Source of the DNA: Pirellulaceae bacterium
Lineage (GTDB): Bacteria > Planctomycetota > Planctomycetia > Pirellulales > Pirellulaceae
Direction of reading: 5' to 3'
Length of the DNA: 35,513 bases
Assembly: GCA_026989685.1 (NCBI GenBank)
Contig: JALSIV010000004.1
Location: 1-35,513, forward strand
Part shown: positions 8,545-17,862 of the stretch, one piece after another
Layout: each line of letters begins with the position of its first letter
Position numbering within the stretch: the stretch's first letter is position 1
The notes under the pieces: model-generated
Seen by the model: only the letters and a program-made list of their open reading frames with translations
Databases searched by the model: none
What the model was told of the DNA's origin: nothing
Program-made: the position numbers and the translations under genes

Positions 8545-9737
8545 TGCGCCACCCGACGGTCTATTTAGACAACCATGCCACGACTCGAGTCGACCCGCGT
8601 GTGGTCGAGGCCATGCTCCCGTTTTTCACCGAGCAATATGGCAACGCGGGAAGTACGAGCCATGCCTACGGCTGGCAAGCCCGGGACGCGGTAGAACAGG
8701 CGAGGTCGTCGATCGCGAAATCGATCGGCGCCGATCCGAAAGAGATCGTCTTCACCAGCGGAGCCACCGAGAGCAACAATCTCGCGCTGCGAGGACTGGC
8801 CGAGCGCCGCCGCCAAGCGGGCGGCCATATCGTCAGCGCCAAGACGGAACACAAAGCGGTGCTCGATCCTCTGAAGCGTCTTGCGCGGCGAGGCTACGAG
8901 ATCCGTTGGGTCCCCGTTCGCATGCAGGGGGATCCTCAAGCCGGCTGGATCGACCCCGACGACGTGGCTCGAGCGATCCGTGATGATACGGTGCTCGTCA
9001 CGATTATGCTGGCCAACAACGAAATCGGCGTCATCCAGTCGATCGGCGAAATCGGCCGCGTCTGCCGGGAACGGGGAGTCTGTCTTCACACCGACGCCAC
9101 GCAGGCGGTCGGCAAGATACCCGTCGACGTCGAGACCCTGCAGGTCGATCTGCTCAGCTTCTCGGCTCACAAAATGTACGGCCCCAAGGGCGTGGGGGCG
9201 CTCTACGTGAAGCGCCGCGTTCGTCTGACTCCGCAGATCGAAGGGGGCGGCCAGGAGCGAGGTTTGCGCAGCGGAACCCTGAACGTACCCGGAATCGTGG
9301 GGATGAGCCGAGCTCTCGAGCTGTGCGACGAGGAAATGGAAAGCGAGTCGGTTCGCCTGAAGCGGCTGCGCGACGCGCTGTTCGAAGGCCTGTGCCAATC
9401 GATCACGGGAGTGACCCTCAATGGCCCCTCACTCGATCGGCCGTCGCTGCGCCTCCCGCACAATCTCAACTGCAGTTTCGAATGGGTCGACGGCGAAGCA
9501 CTGATGATGAGCATGCGGGAATTGGCGGTCTCCTCCGGCAGCGCTTGCACATCCGCCAACCCCGAACCCAGTCACGTGCTGGCTGCGATCGGGGTGCCAC
9601 CCGATCGGACGCGAGCCAGTCTCCGTTTCGGGCTGGGCCGCTTCAATACAGACAAAGAGATCGCATTTGCCGTCGAGCGCATTGCCGAGGCGGTCGAACG
9701 ACTTCGTAGAATGAGCAGCGCTGCGGGCGGCCGTTGA
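8541..9737 (+). CDS. Cysteine desulfurase (IscS/NifS family)
   Basis: VYLDNHATTRVDPRVVEAMLPF, 'FTSGATESNNLALRG', 'HTDATQAVGKIPVDV', 'LLSFSAHKMYGPKGVGALYV', 'VSSGSACTSANPEPSHVL'; overlaps the upstream stop by 4 bp. Confidence 0.95.
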   Translation: MMRHPTVYLDNHATTRVDPRVVEAMLPFFTEQYGNAGSTSHAYGWQARDAVEQARSSIAKSIGADPKEIVFTSGATESNNLALRGLAERRRQAGGHIVSAKTEHKAVLDPLKRLARRGYEIRWVPVRMQGDPQAGWIDPDDVARAIRDDTVLVTIMLANNEIGVIQSIGEIGRVCRERGVCLHTDATQAVGKIPVDVETLQVDLLSFSAHKMYGPKGVGALYVKRRVRLTPQIEGGGQERGLRSGTLNVPGIVGMSRALELCDEEMESESVRLKRLRDALFEGLCQSITGVTLNGPSLDRPSLRLPHNLNCSFEWVDGEALMMSMRELAVSSGSACTSANPEPSHVLAAIGVPPDRTRASLRFGLGRFNTDKEIAFAVERIAEAVERLRRMSSAAGGR

Positions 9738-9877
9738 TCCGGCCGACCCGCTCCCGGGGCCGGCCGCGACCTTCACCCCCGACCGGCAATGGTGTATAGT
9801 TGGGATGGAAAATGACTCAGGCGTGCCGCGAGCACCGGCCGGCACCCTGGTGGACCAAACACTCAAGGAGCAACGCC

Positions 9878-10210
9878 ATGGCCATCATTCTGACGGAAGA
9901 AGCTGCCAAGCAAGTACAGCAAGTGAAGCAAGACCAGAAGCTGCCCGAACCCATGTTTCTGCGAGTCGGCGTGACCGGCGGCGGCTGCAGCGGTTTTTCT
10001 TACTCCCTCGGGTTCGACGACAAGTTCGATGAGACCAAGGACAGCAAGTACCACTACTACGGCATCGATGTCGTTGTGGACAAGAAGAGTGCCTTGTTCC
10101 TCGATGGAACCGTGGTCGACTGGCAAAACGACTTGAACGGGCGCGGCTTCAAATTCGAAAACCCCAACGCCGTCAAGACCTGCGGATGCGGTAGCTCGTT
10201 CCGCGCATAA
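9878..10210 (+). CDS. IscA/ErpA-type iron-sulfur cluster carrier
   Basis: MAIILTEEAAKQVQQV...LRVGVTGGGCSGFSYSLGFD...NPNAVKTCGCGSSFRA: conserved C...CGC cysteines. Confidence 0.95.
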   Translation: MAIILTEEAAKQVQQVKQDQKLPEPMFLRVGVTGGGCSGFSYSLGFDDKFDETKDSKYHYYGIDVVVDKKSALFLDGTVVDWQNDLNGRGFKFENPNAVKTCGCGSSFRA

Positions 10211-10239
10211 GTCGCCAACGATCAGCACTCCGGTCATCG

Positions 10240-11493
10240 ATGAACTCGCCAACACTGCCCGTCTACATCATTGGGATCGGCGACGACGGGATGGCCGGAG
10301 TCGCACCGGCGGCCCAGCGGCGCATTCGGGAAGCCGAGATTCTGATCGGCGCCGAGCGCACCTTGCGCCAAGTCGTCGACTCATCGGCGCAACAACTGGT
10401 CGTCGGAACCGATTTTGCGCAAATGGAGTCGGTCATCGCCGACAACCCGAACCGGCGGATCGTGGTGCTGGCCGGCGGAGACCCCCTGTTTTACGGCATG
10501 GCCCGCTATCTCTGGGATCGGTTCGGCAAGGACCGCTTCGAGATTGTCCCTCACGTAAGCACGATGCAACTCGCCTTCGCGCGAGTCAAGGAGAGTTGGG
10601 ACGACGCCTATCTGGCCGATCTGGCGAGCCAGCCGTTGGAACGTGTCGTCGAACGGATTCGCTCGGCGGCCAAGGCCGGCCTGTTCACGACGGAAATCGA
10701 TTCGCCCGATCGGATCGCTCGAGCCCTGCTCGACCGCGGACTCGACTATTTCTCCTGCTACGTCTGCGAGAATCTGGGAGCTCCCGACGAACGCGTCACG
10801 ACGGCCGATCTCGAGGAAATCGCCGGGCAGCGTTTCTCCACCCTCAACGTGATGATCCTGGTCCGAAAACCGGACGTCCCCGACCGGCCCGTCGATATGC
10901 ACGGGCGGAGGCTGTTCGGAAATCCCGACGAATGCTTCGTGCAGAGCCGGCCCAAACGTGGCTTGTTGACGCCAGCCGAAATTCGCTGCTGGGCTCTGGC
11001 GGAACTCGACCTGGGCCCATCCAGCCTGGTCTGGGATGTCGGGGCCGGTAGCGGATCCGTGGCGATCGAGGCGGCGCAGATCGCTCACCACGGCCGAGTC
11101 TTCGCCATCGAGATGGACCCCGACGACGTGGAACTGATCCAGGTGAATGCTCGGCGGTTCGGGGTCGACAATCTGCGCCCGATCCTGGGTCAGGCACCCC
11201 AAGCGTGGGAAGATCTTCCCGATCCCGACGCCATCTTCGTCGGCGGAACCGGTCGTCAGGTCCGGCAGATCGTCGCTCTCGCCTGGCAGCGGCTCCGTGG
11301 CGGAGGACGCTTGGTCGTCCACGTGGCCAGCCCCGAAAACCTGTCCGAGCTCGTATCCCTGCTCTCGCAGCAGGATGCGGACGTGCGGACCTGGATGATG
11401 AACCTGGCTCGAGGCAACCAGCAGTTCGACCAAATGCGTTTCGAAAGTCTCAACCCATCGTTCATGGTCTCCGCGACTAAGCCGGTTCGGTAG
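10240..11493 (+). CDS. cobL: Precorrin-6Y C5,15-methyltransferase (decarboxylating), CbiE-CbiT fusion
   Basis: N-terminal CbiE 'VYIIGIGDDGMAGVAPAAQRRIREAEILIGAERTL', 'VVLAGGDPLFYGMARYL'; C-terminal CbiT 'KRGLLTPAEIRCWALAELDLGPSSLVWDVGAGSGSVAIEAAQI'. Confidence 0.93.
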   Translation: MNSPTLPVYIIGIGDDGMAGVAPAAQRRIREAEILIGAERTLRQVVDSSAQQLVVGTDFAQMESVIADNPNRRIVVLAGGDPLFYGMARYLWDRFGKDRFEIVPHVSTMQLAFARVKESWDDAYLADLASQPLERVVERIRSAAKAGLFTTEIDSPDRIARALLDRGLDYFSCYVCENLGAPDERVTTADLEEIAGQRFSTLNVMILVRKPDVPDRPVDMHGRRLFGNPDECFVQSRPKRGLLTPAEIRCWALAELDLGPSSLVWDVGAGSGSVAIEAAQIAHHGRVFAIEMDPDDVELIQVNARRFGVDNLRPILGQAPQAWEDLPDPDAIFVGGTGRQVRQIVALAWQRLRGGGRLVVHVASPENLSELVSLLSQQDADVRTWMMNLARGNQQFDQMRFESLNPSFMVSATKPVR

Positions 11494-11669
11494 CCGATCT
11501 CTTGCGGAATCTGCGCTCCCGAGAATAAAAGGCCGCCCTCGCACATCCAACAGTTGGCGACGACAGCAGGACCAAGCGGGTTCGATTCTACATCGAATCG
11601 TGGTCTGGGCGACTCGGTGCCTTTCTGTCTCACAAGGAATCAAGGACCGGAAACCGCAAAGGGAACTCG

Positions 11670-13076
11670 ATGCAGCTTGCCCTTCCCGAAGGTCTGAAAC
11701 GAGTCGGATTCGTGGCCACGCGACTGGCCGGCACCGACGGCGTCTCGCTGGAGACGAGAAAGTGGGCCGACGTACTGGAACGACTCGGGTTGAGCCTCTT
11801 CTTCATCGCCGGCGAATGCGACCAGAGCCCGGAAAAAGTCGCCATTATCGAAGAGGCCCACTTTCGCCATCCCGTCATCCGGGAAATCCAACAACGCGCA
11901 TTCGTCGATAGACAAAGAGATGAGCAACTGACCGCCGATATCCTCGCCGCGACGGCTCGTATCAAACGAGAGCTGCGACACAGCGTCGAGAAGTTCCAGC
12001 TCGATCTGTTGATCGTCGAGAACGCGATCACGATTCCCATGAATATCCCTCTGGGGCTCGCCGTGGTGCAACTCGTGCAAGAACTCGAGATGGCCTGTGT
12101 GGCTCACCACCACGACTTCTATTGGGAAAGAGAACGGTTTCTCAACAACCGAGTCGACGAATTCCTGCGAGCCGCCTTTCCGCCGGGACTCAAACAGATG
12201 GAACACGTCGTGATCAACACACGAGCAGCGGAAGAACTGAGCCGGCGTACCGGAATCTCCTGTCGGGTCATTCCCAACGTAATGGACTTCGACTCACCCC
12301 CAGCACCGATCGACGACTATGCCCGGCAGTTTCGGACTACCGTGGGACTTGCCGACGATGACCTGCTCATCCTCCAGCCGACGCGGGTAGTCGCCCGCAA
12401 GGGAATCGAACACGCCATCGAGCTCGTCCGCCTGCTCGACAATCCCCGTTGCAAACTGGTGATCACGCACGCCAGTGGAGACGAGGGGGATAGCTACGCG
12501 CAACACCTGAGACGATTCGCCGAGCTGCTGGGAGTGCCTCTCATTTTTGCGGATCGCTGGATCGGCGATCGTCGGGGAACCAACCAAGACGGTCAGCCTG
12601 TTTTCACCATCGCCGATGCGTACGGACAAGCCGATCTGGTGACGTACACATCCACCTATGAGGGTTTTGGCAACGCATTCCTGGAGGCCGTGTACTACAA
12701 GTGCCCGGTTGTGTGCAATCGATACGCCGTGTTTCGCACCGATATCGAGCCGTGCGGCTTTCGCACGATTCTGGTCGATGGTTTCCTTACGGACAAGACG
12801 GTGTCGCAAGTACGACACGTGCTACAAGATCCATCCTGGCGCAACGAGATGGTCGAGCACAACTACGCCGTCGCCCGGCAGTTCTTCTCCTACCAAGTGC
12901 TGGAGCATGAACTGCGTTCCATTTTTCGACGGCCCCACATTGCCTGCCGATGCGGAACAGGCTCGGCATGTGACGACGGTAGGACCGCGGCCGCGACGGC
13001 TCGCTGCTGTACCGATGACGCTGAATCGACCGGTGGCTCGGCCGACTCCCCGAATTCCGGCTGTCGCTCCAAGTAG
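11670..13076 (+). CDS. GT4-like glycosyltransferase with TDGVSLE motif; possibly mannosylglucosylglycerate-synthase-like
   Basis: 'RVGFVATRLAGTDGVSLETRKWADVLERLG', 'VIPNVMDFDSPP', 'LLILQPTRVVARKGIEHAIELVRLL', 'YTSTYEGFGNAFLEAVYYKCPVVCNRYAVFRTDIEPCGF'. The substrate assignment is tentative. Confidence 0.85.
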   Translation: MQLALPEGLKRVGFVATRLAGTDGVSLETRKWADVLERLGLSLFFIAGECDQSPEKVAIIEEAHFRHPVIREIQQRAFVDRQRDEQLTADILAATARIKRELRHSVEKFQLDLLIVENAITIPMNIPLGLAVVQLVQELEMACVAHHHDFYWERERFLNNRVDEFLRAAFPPGLKQMEHVVINTRAAEELSRRTGISCRVIPNVMDFDSPPAPIDDYARQFRTTVGLADDDLLILQPTRVVARKGIEHAIELVRLLDNPRCKLVITHASGDEGDSYAQHLRRFAELLGVPLIFADRWIGDRRGTNQDGQPVFTIADAYGQADLVTYTSTYEGFGNAFLEAVYYKCPVVCNRYAVFRTDIEPCGFRTILVDGFLTDKTVSQVRHVLQDPSWRNEMVEHNYAVARQFFSYQVLEHELRSIFRRPHIACRCGTGSACDDGRTAAATARCCTDDAESTGGSADSPNSGCRSK

Positions 13077-13089
13077 AAAACGCAATAGG

Positions 13090-13134
13090 GCGGACCGCCG
13101 ACCGGCTGCCGTCTATGCCGGCAGCACGGTCCGC
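13090..13134. other. Nested inverted repeat at a convergent gene junction (possible bidirectional terminator)
   Basis: Outer arms GCGGACCG (13090-13097)/CGGTCCGC (13127-13134); inner arms GCTGCCG (13105-13111)/CGGCAGC (13119-13125); lies at the stop codon of the minus-strand PIG-L gene, 14 bp after the plus-strand GT stop. Confidence 0.65.
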
Positions 13135-13913
13135 ACCAGGTCCGACACACCCAGTGGTCGCGGCGTCACAAAGGACTCGCCCGCCCCAAACCCGGCGGCG
13201 GCTCCCGCCAGCTCCGCCGCCGCCCGCACACGGTCGAAAACATACGCCTTGGCTGGTGGGAACTGAGTTCGATAGCACCGGATCGCCTCGAGTTTGACGT
13301 CCAGCGTTCGAGAAACGTCGACCGTGAACTGCCCTGGATACGAATGCGCCAAGGAGGGTTCGAACGCCACCTGGAAATAGAGTTGGGCAGATACGGAGTG
13401 GACGGCCAAACCGTCGAACGTGTCGTCCCATTTCGTAAGACGCGAATAGAATACGGCCGCGTCGGTGATCTGCATGGCCTGCCAATGGTCGGGCGACGCC
13501 ATCGGCGTCTTGTCGCCAAAGCCGATGACGATTCGGGGCCGCAGCCGGCGAAATACCTTGGCCAGTTCGACGCGAGCCTCGAACGTGTCGAACAGCCGGC
13601 GGTTGGGCAAGTCGAGAATGATGCGGACGGCAACTCCAAGTTTTTCGGCAGCCGCTTCGGCTTCTTCCAGACGAACATGAGGGCCGTCCGAATGAGGCGT
13701 CGGCTCCCCGTCCGTCAGATCTACGATTCCCACCCGGTAACCATCGCGGGACAGCTTCGCCAAGGTCGCACCACACGCGATCTCCACGTCGTCGGGATGG
13801 GCTCCCACGGCAACCACGTCGAACGGCTGGCTCTCGTCAGGCTGCGTTTCAAACCACCGGCACCACACCGCGGCGACTCCTTTCTTGCCGACTATTGAAG
13901 ATCCAATTCCCAT
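13113..13913 (-). CDS. PIG-L family N-acetylglucosaminyl-deacetylase (BshB1-like)
   Basis: '[43 protein letters not shown]', '[20 protein letters not shown]': AHPDD zinc-binding motif. Start placed at ATG 13913; the ORF extends further. Confidence 0.9.
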   Translation of the reverse strand: MGIGSSIVGKKGVAAVWCRWFETQPDESQPFDVVAVGAHPDDVEIACGATLAKLSRDGYRVGIVDLTDGEPTPHSDGPHVRLEEAEAAAEKLGVAVRIILDLPNRRLFDTFEARVELAKVFRRLRPRIVIGFGDKTPMASPDHWQAMQITDAAVFYSRLTKWDDTFDGLAVHSVSAQLYFQVAFEPSLAHSYPGQFTVDVSRTLDVKLEAIRCYRTQFPPAKAYVFDRVRAAAELAGAAAGFGAGESFVTPRPLGVSDLVRTVLPA

Positions 13914-14416
13914 CGCCGCCCCAGGATGGCGACCCGACCGGCAAAGTAACTCCACATGCCGATCAACAACAACATCATGAAACACCAGCCCGCTTCCTGG
14001 CTTGCGGAAAACGCGTTGGTATCCAATTGCCAGACGCGAGCCCAGGCATGCGTGTCCGACACGAGCAAACGAATGACCAATAGCGAAGCATAGGCCGCTG
14101 TGAATACCAGTCCCACCACCGCCGACACCAACAGACTGGCCGAAGACGGCCACAGCGCCATGTAGGCGGAATACGCGACGAGCAGAAAACCGGACAGCAG
14201 CAACCCCATTGCCCAAATCGGCGTGGTCGCCGTGGCCAAAGTCTGCCATGTCGGCAAGGTCGGCAACGTGCCCAACAGAGCAATCACCACCAGACCGGCG
14301 GCCAACTGCCGAGTTGCATGTACCCACACACGCGAAGGTCGCTCGGAACGCCCCACGGCGCGAAAAAACCGCCACGCGTCCCGCTGAACGGGAGGTGGTT
14401 CGGGAGAAACAACCAC
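13892..14416 (-). CDS. Integral membrane protein, unknown function
   Basis: Several hydrophobic segments ([75 protein letters not shown]); stop overlaps the start of the PIG-L gene. Confidence 0.75.
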   Translation of the reverse strand: MVVSPEPPPVQRDAWRFFRAVGRSERPSRVWVHATRQLAAGLVVIALLGTLPTLPTWQTLATATTPIWAMGLLLSGFLLVAYSAYMALWPSSASLLVSAVVGLVFTAAYASLLVIRLLVSDTHAWARVWQLDTNAFSASQEAGWCFMMLLLIGMWSYFAGRVAILGRRWELDLQ

Positions 14417-14555
14417 AGTGTAACCGTGCTATCGAGTCAGGCAGAAAGGGAAAAAACGAAACGACGCCGGATCGCGCCCCGGGGCGAAGCCCCATGGCAG
14501 CCGACACCTATCGCCATTGTAAACGGCTTCCCCCTGGTGTCGACCAAGTCGCCGA

Positions 14556-17500
14556 CTATCGGTCCCGGTAAACGCGAGTCTGCTCCTCCTTCGTGATCAG
14601 GACGCCCGCCTGGTCGCTGGTTACCCGCATGCGAACCAAGTGCCTGCCATCCTGAACACCCTTGGCGCGAATCCGGTAGACCACTTCCTGGCCCGGTGCC
14701 AACTCGGCAATGGGAGCAAACTCGATCAGGCCGTTCTCGCGAGGCGTGGCTCGAGTCGCCCCCTCGGCTTCAATGGCCGCGATCCCTTCGGGGAATGCCA
14801 CCAACAACTGGACATTGCTGTCCGGACGCGATCCCTCGTTGCGGATCTTCACCGTGTACACCGTCTCACTGTCCAGTTCGATCGGATCGGCCGAGTCTTC
14901 GATGGTGAACTGCAACTCCGACAACCCCTCCACATTGACCACGTGTTCGCTCACCGCTGGGTCACTGAGAGCGGCGCGAGCTTCCAAACGCAATAATTGG
15001 TCCCCCGTCTCCGTCGGCAGGACCACTAACCGCGCCTGGCCCTCCCTCTCAGGTGGCAACTCCTCCAGATTCCAGCGGACGGTATGGCGGCTGGCATCGT
15101 ATCGCCCATTCTCGAACGCCTCGACAAACTTCATTCCCTTGGGGAGTTGCAAGATGATGTCCACATCCTTTGCCGCAGCCGTCCCCATGTTGCCGATGCG
15201 GAGCAGATACTCCGCCTTGCGATTGAGAAACCGCCGCTTCGGCCCGTCGATCTGAACCGCCAGCTTCGGTGCCACGACCTCGATGTCCAACTCCTGCTGG
15301 TCCGAGAGACCGCCTTCACCACGAACCGACAACCGATTGATACCCCTGCCCGGAGTGGCGGCCGTCAGCGTCAGAGAGAGTTGCTTGACCTCGCCCGGTG
15401 CCATCGTCCCGATCTCATATTCGAGCTTCTCCCCTTTCTCGTGCCGCAGTACGGACGGAGCATCCTCCTGCAACACCACGCCTTCCGCCGCGCCCGTTCC
15501 TTCGTTGGATACCACAATGTCCAAGGTCACCGTGTTCCCCAGCAATACCGTGCGAGGACCGGAAAGAGCCAGTTTGAGCACCGGCCGAGTGCTCACCGAT
15601 CGAGTCGTAGCCGTGGCGGCAAACGAAACTGTAGCCACGCTTCCAATCTCACCCTCCACTTCGGGAACCAGCTCCACTGAAATCCGCGTCTCCGAACCCG
15701 GATCCAACGTGGCAAGACGCCACTCCAAACGACCATCGGCCGTCGACTGGGCCGGCGGTGTTGTCTGCACCAGCCGCGTGCCGCGAGGCACTCGATCGTG
15801 AACCACCACTCCGTGGACGGGAACCCGACCCGTATTGCGAACCACGATGGTGAACACGGCCGGACGATTGACCTGCACCTCTTGCGGACCCGACTTGTGA
15901 ATGGTCACCACCGGGGTCTGCACTCCCTGGAGAACATCGGGACCCGGTGTGTCACTCGCCAACCTGGCAACGGCGGGAACCGGCACCACCGAAGCCCCGC
16001 CACTCCGAGGGGGAATGTCCAGGCCATGCCTGTCCCCGGTTGCCACGGCAGACCCTTGCCTGTCCCCGATTGTCGCCCCACCCATCAATGGGGGACTTCC
16101 AAAACCTTGCCTGTCCCCGCTTTTCCTGAACCCCTCTTGTGGGGAAACACCTGCGGCTCTCCCTTGCCCGGCCGAATGCCCCCCATGTGAGTCGTCCGAC
16201 AAGGGCCCCTGCCTGTCCTCGATTGACAGCCCCCCCGGTCGGGCTGGTGAAGCAAAGCCTTGCCTGTCCCCGATTCGTGCAGTCGGCTCGCCGAGTGCAG
16301 ACTGGGGCGAATGTCCTGGTTCAGTATGAGTTACGTCGCTCGGCGGAGGCTCGGGAATGCCCAGCGACGAACCAGGAACATCGTTGCGCTCGGCATGGCC
16401 ATCGGCAGACGGTGCGGCATCGCCGGCCGGAGAAGGCGCGGCCAGAGACGACACGGGGGGAGCCGTCGGCAGCGTGGCTGGCCCCAGATCCTTGCCAGGC
16501 CCCGAGTCGGATGCCAACGCGTTCCCTTCCACCAGGCCTGTTCCGCTCGCCGGTTCAGACTCCCTGGGTGGCGCCAAACCTCCACTCGAGCCGATCGTTG
16601 CGGCCGCCCCGCCATGAGCTGCCGCTGCGGCCGGCACAAAGGCTCCCTCGCCTGTGATGCCACGAGGAGCAGCCGGCGGTCCGCCATCGTCCATCTCCGG
16701 TGTGCGGATTGCCCCCTCTTCCGGATGACTGGCGTTCTGTCTCGTCAGTAACGGCTCGTCGCGATCGGTCGCTTGAACCGGCACCAGGTCTGGTTGGCCG
16801 AGAGCCTCCGGAGAGAAGCTGCCTCCACCGGCGGGCCCCTGTGCCGGATCTGTCTCAAGTCGGTTCTCCTGCGGTGTGGAAGCCAGAGCGTGCTCGCTGT
16901 CGGTACGAGCGGGGGTGCCCGGTGGGACAAACGCACCTCCAGGGGGCGCGGCTGGCGGCTGAAACGCAGCGACCTCGGTTTCGCGGGTTTGAGCGGGAGG
17001 AGAATCGGTCAGGGACGCTGTCGCCACTGCCGGCTGCTTGTCTGTTCCCGCCCCAACGTCTGGTTGTTGTGCCGACTCTACTGACTCGGAACCCGGTGTG
17101 CGTCCCGCCTCGGGCAAACCGGCCACCACGGCCGATCCGAACTCCTCCGTAGATCCGTTGCTCGGTTCGCTCCCGTCTGCCTGAGATTCTCCTGCAACCG
17201 GCTGGTCGGGCGGATCGGAAGCCGTCGATCGGTCGGCAATGCTGGGCGACTGCCCATTGTTGGGAGAATTCGCGCGGATGGGGTCGACACCCGGGCCTTG
17301 GTCTTCCTTGACTTTCGTCTTGGTCTCTTTTCCCGCTGCCGCACGGGCCGAGCCCGAGGTACGAGGCCAGAACATCCACCCCACACCGCCAGCGGCTCCC
17401 AGTAGGGAAACGACGGCCAAAGCAACCTGGACCCGTCGAACCCCCAGCACCGACTTCATTTGCTCCCATCGTATAGGTTGCTTAGGTTGCTTCCCGCCGG

Positions 17501-17567
17501 CTTCCCTCGGATTCGTCGACGGTTTCTCGTTCGGTTCTCGTTTCTTCTCGTTTGCCACGAATGCCAC
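14556..17567 (-). CDS. Large surface/secreted protein with repeated DUF11-type (Ig-like) domains
   Basis: N-terminal membrane anchor 'VQVALAVVSLLGAAGGVGWMF'; long low-complexity Pro/Gly/Ser linker; repeated 'VNRPAVFTIVVRNTGRVPVHGVVVHDRVPRGTRL...', 'LLGNTVTLDIVVSNEGTGAAEGVVLQEDAP...', 'LNRKAEYLLRIGNMGTAAAKDVDIILQLPKGMKF', 'LDSETVYTVKIRNEGSRPDSNVQLLVAFPEGI'. Confidence 0.9.
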   Translation of the reverse strand: MAFVANEKKREPNEKPSTNPREAGGKQPKQPIRWEQMKSVLGVRRVQVALAVVSLLGAAGGVGWMFWPRTSGSARAAAGKETKTKVKEDQGPGVDPIRANSPNNGQSPSIADRSTASDPPDQPVAGESQADGSEPSNGSTEEFGSAVVAGLPEAGRTPGSESVESAQQPDVGAGTDKQPAVATASLTDSPPAQTRETEVAAFQPPAAPPGGAFVPPGTPARTDSEHALASTPQENRLETDPAQGPAGGGSFSPEALGQPDLVPVQATDRDEPLLTRQNASHPEEGAIRTPEMDDGGPPAAPRGITGEGAFVPAAAAAHGGAAATIGSSGGLAPPRESEPASGTGLVEGNALASDSGPGKDLGPATLPTAPPVSSLAAPSPAGDAAPSADGHAERNDVPGSSLGIPEPPPSDVTHTEPGHSPQSALGEPTARIGDRQGFASPARPGGLSIEDRQGPLSDDSHGGHSAGQGRAAGVSPQEGFRKSGDRQGFGSPPLMGGATIGDRQGSAVATGDRHGLDIPPRSGGASVVPVPAVARLASDTPGPDVLQGVQTPVVTIHKSGPQEVQVNRPAVFTIVVRNTGRVPVHGVVVHDRVPRGTRLVQTTPPAQSTADGRLEWRLATLDPGSETRISVELVPEVEGEIGSVATVSFAATATTRSVSTRPVLKLALSGPRTVLLGNTVTLDIVVSNEGTGAAEGVVLQEDAPSVLRHEKGEKLEYEIGTMAPGEVKQLSLTLTAATPGRGINRLSVRGEGGLSDQQELDIEVVAPKLAVQIDGPKRRFLNRKAEYLLRIGNMGTAAAKDVDIILQLPKGMKFVEAFENGRYDASRHTVRWNLEELPPEREGQARLVVLPTETGDQLLRLEARAALSDPAVSEHVVNVEGLSELQFTIEDSADPIELDSETVYTVKIRNEGSRPDSNVQLLVAFPEGIAAIEAEGATRATPRENGLIEFAPIAELAPGQEVVYRIRAKGVQDGRHLVRMRVTSDQAGVLITKEEQTRVYRDR
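16027..16278 (-). repeat. Degenerate 51-bp (17-aa) GDRQG repeats inside the DUF11-protein linker
   Basis: (+)-strand core tgcctgtcc(c/t)cg at 16027, 16057, 16108, 16210, 16261 (spacings 30, 51, 102, 51); protein copies IGDRQGFASPARPGGLSI / EDRQGPLS / SGDRQGFGSPPLMGGATI / GDRQGSAVAT / GDRHGLDIPPRSGGASV. Confidence 0.85.
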
Positions 17568-17862
17568 CTCGGCCGTCTGGAGTCGTCACACGGGTTTCGC
17601 AGATTCCCTGAGAGTCGGGTCTTACGAAATCGCGTTCGGCGGGAAAAGACCGATTGAGCAGACGTGGTGCACTAGGGAAGCTGGTTAAGGTAGTCAAACG
17701 TCATCGCCATCACGTACGGCGGCCTGATGTCGCGGATGGGTCGTTGCGGGCCCGTCATCGTAGGAGTAGGACCGGAGGCACTTGCTGAGCCATCCCGCAG
17801 GCGTCACAATCCCGTCCGACGCGTATTCCCGGTTGTCGTAGAGGCGACACGTGCCAAGACCG

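Noticed and set aside
11575-11600. tRNA T-arm-like string gcgggttcgattctacatcgaatcg
   Set aside because: GGTTCGATTC resembles a T-loop, but the flanking stem does not pair as a T-arm and no acceptor, D or anticodon arms are present; kept only as a simple hairpin.
16020-16300. CRISPR-like array interpretation of the tgcctgtcc repeats
   Set aside because: Repeats are short and degenerate with spacing of 30-102 bp, lie inside an ORF in frame, and no cas genes are present.
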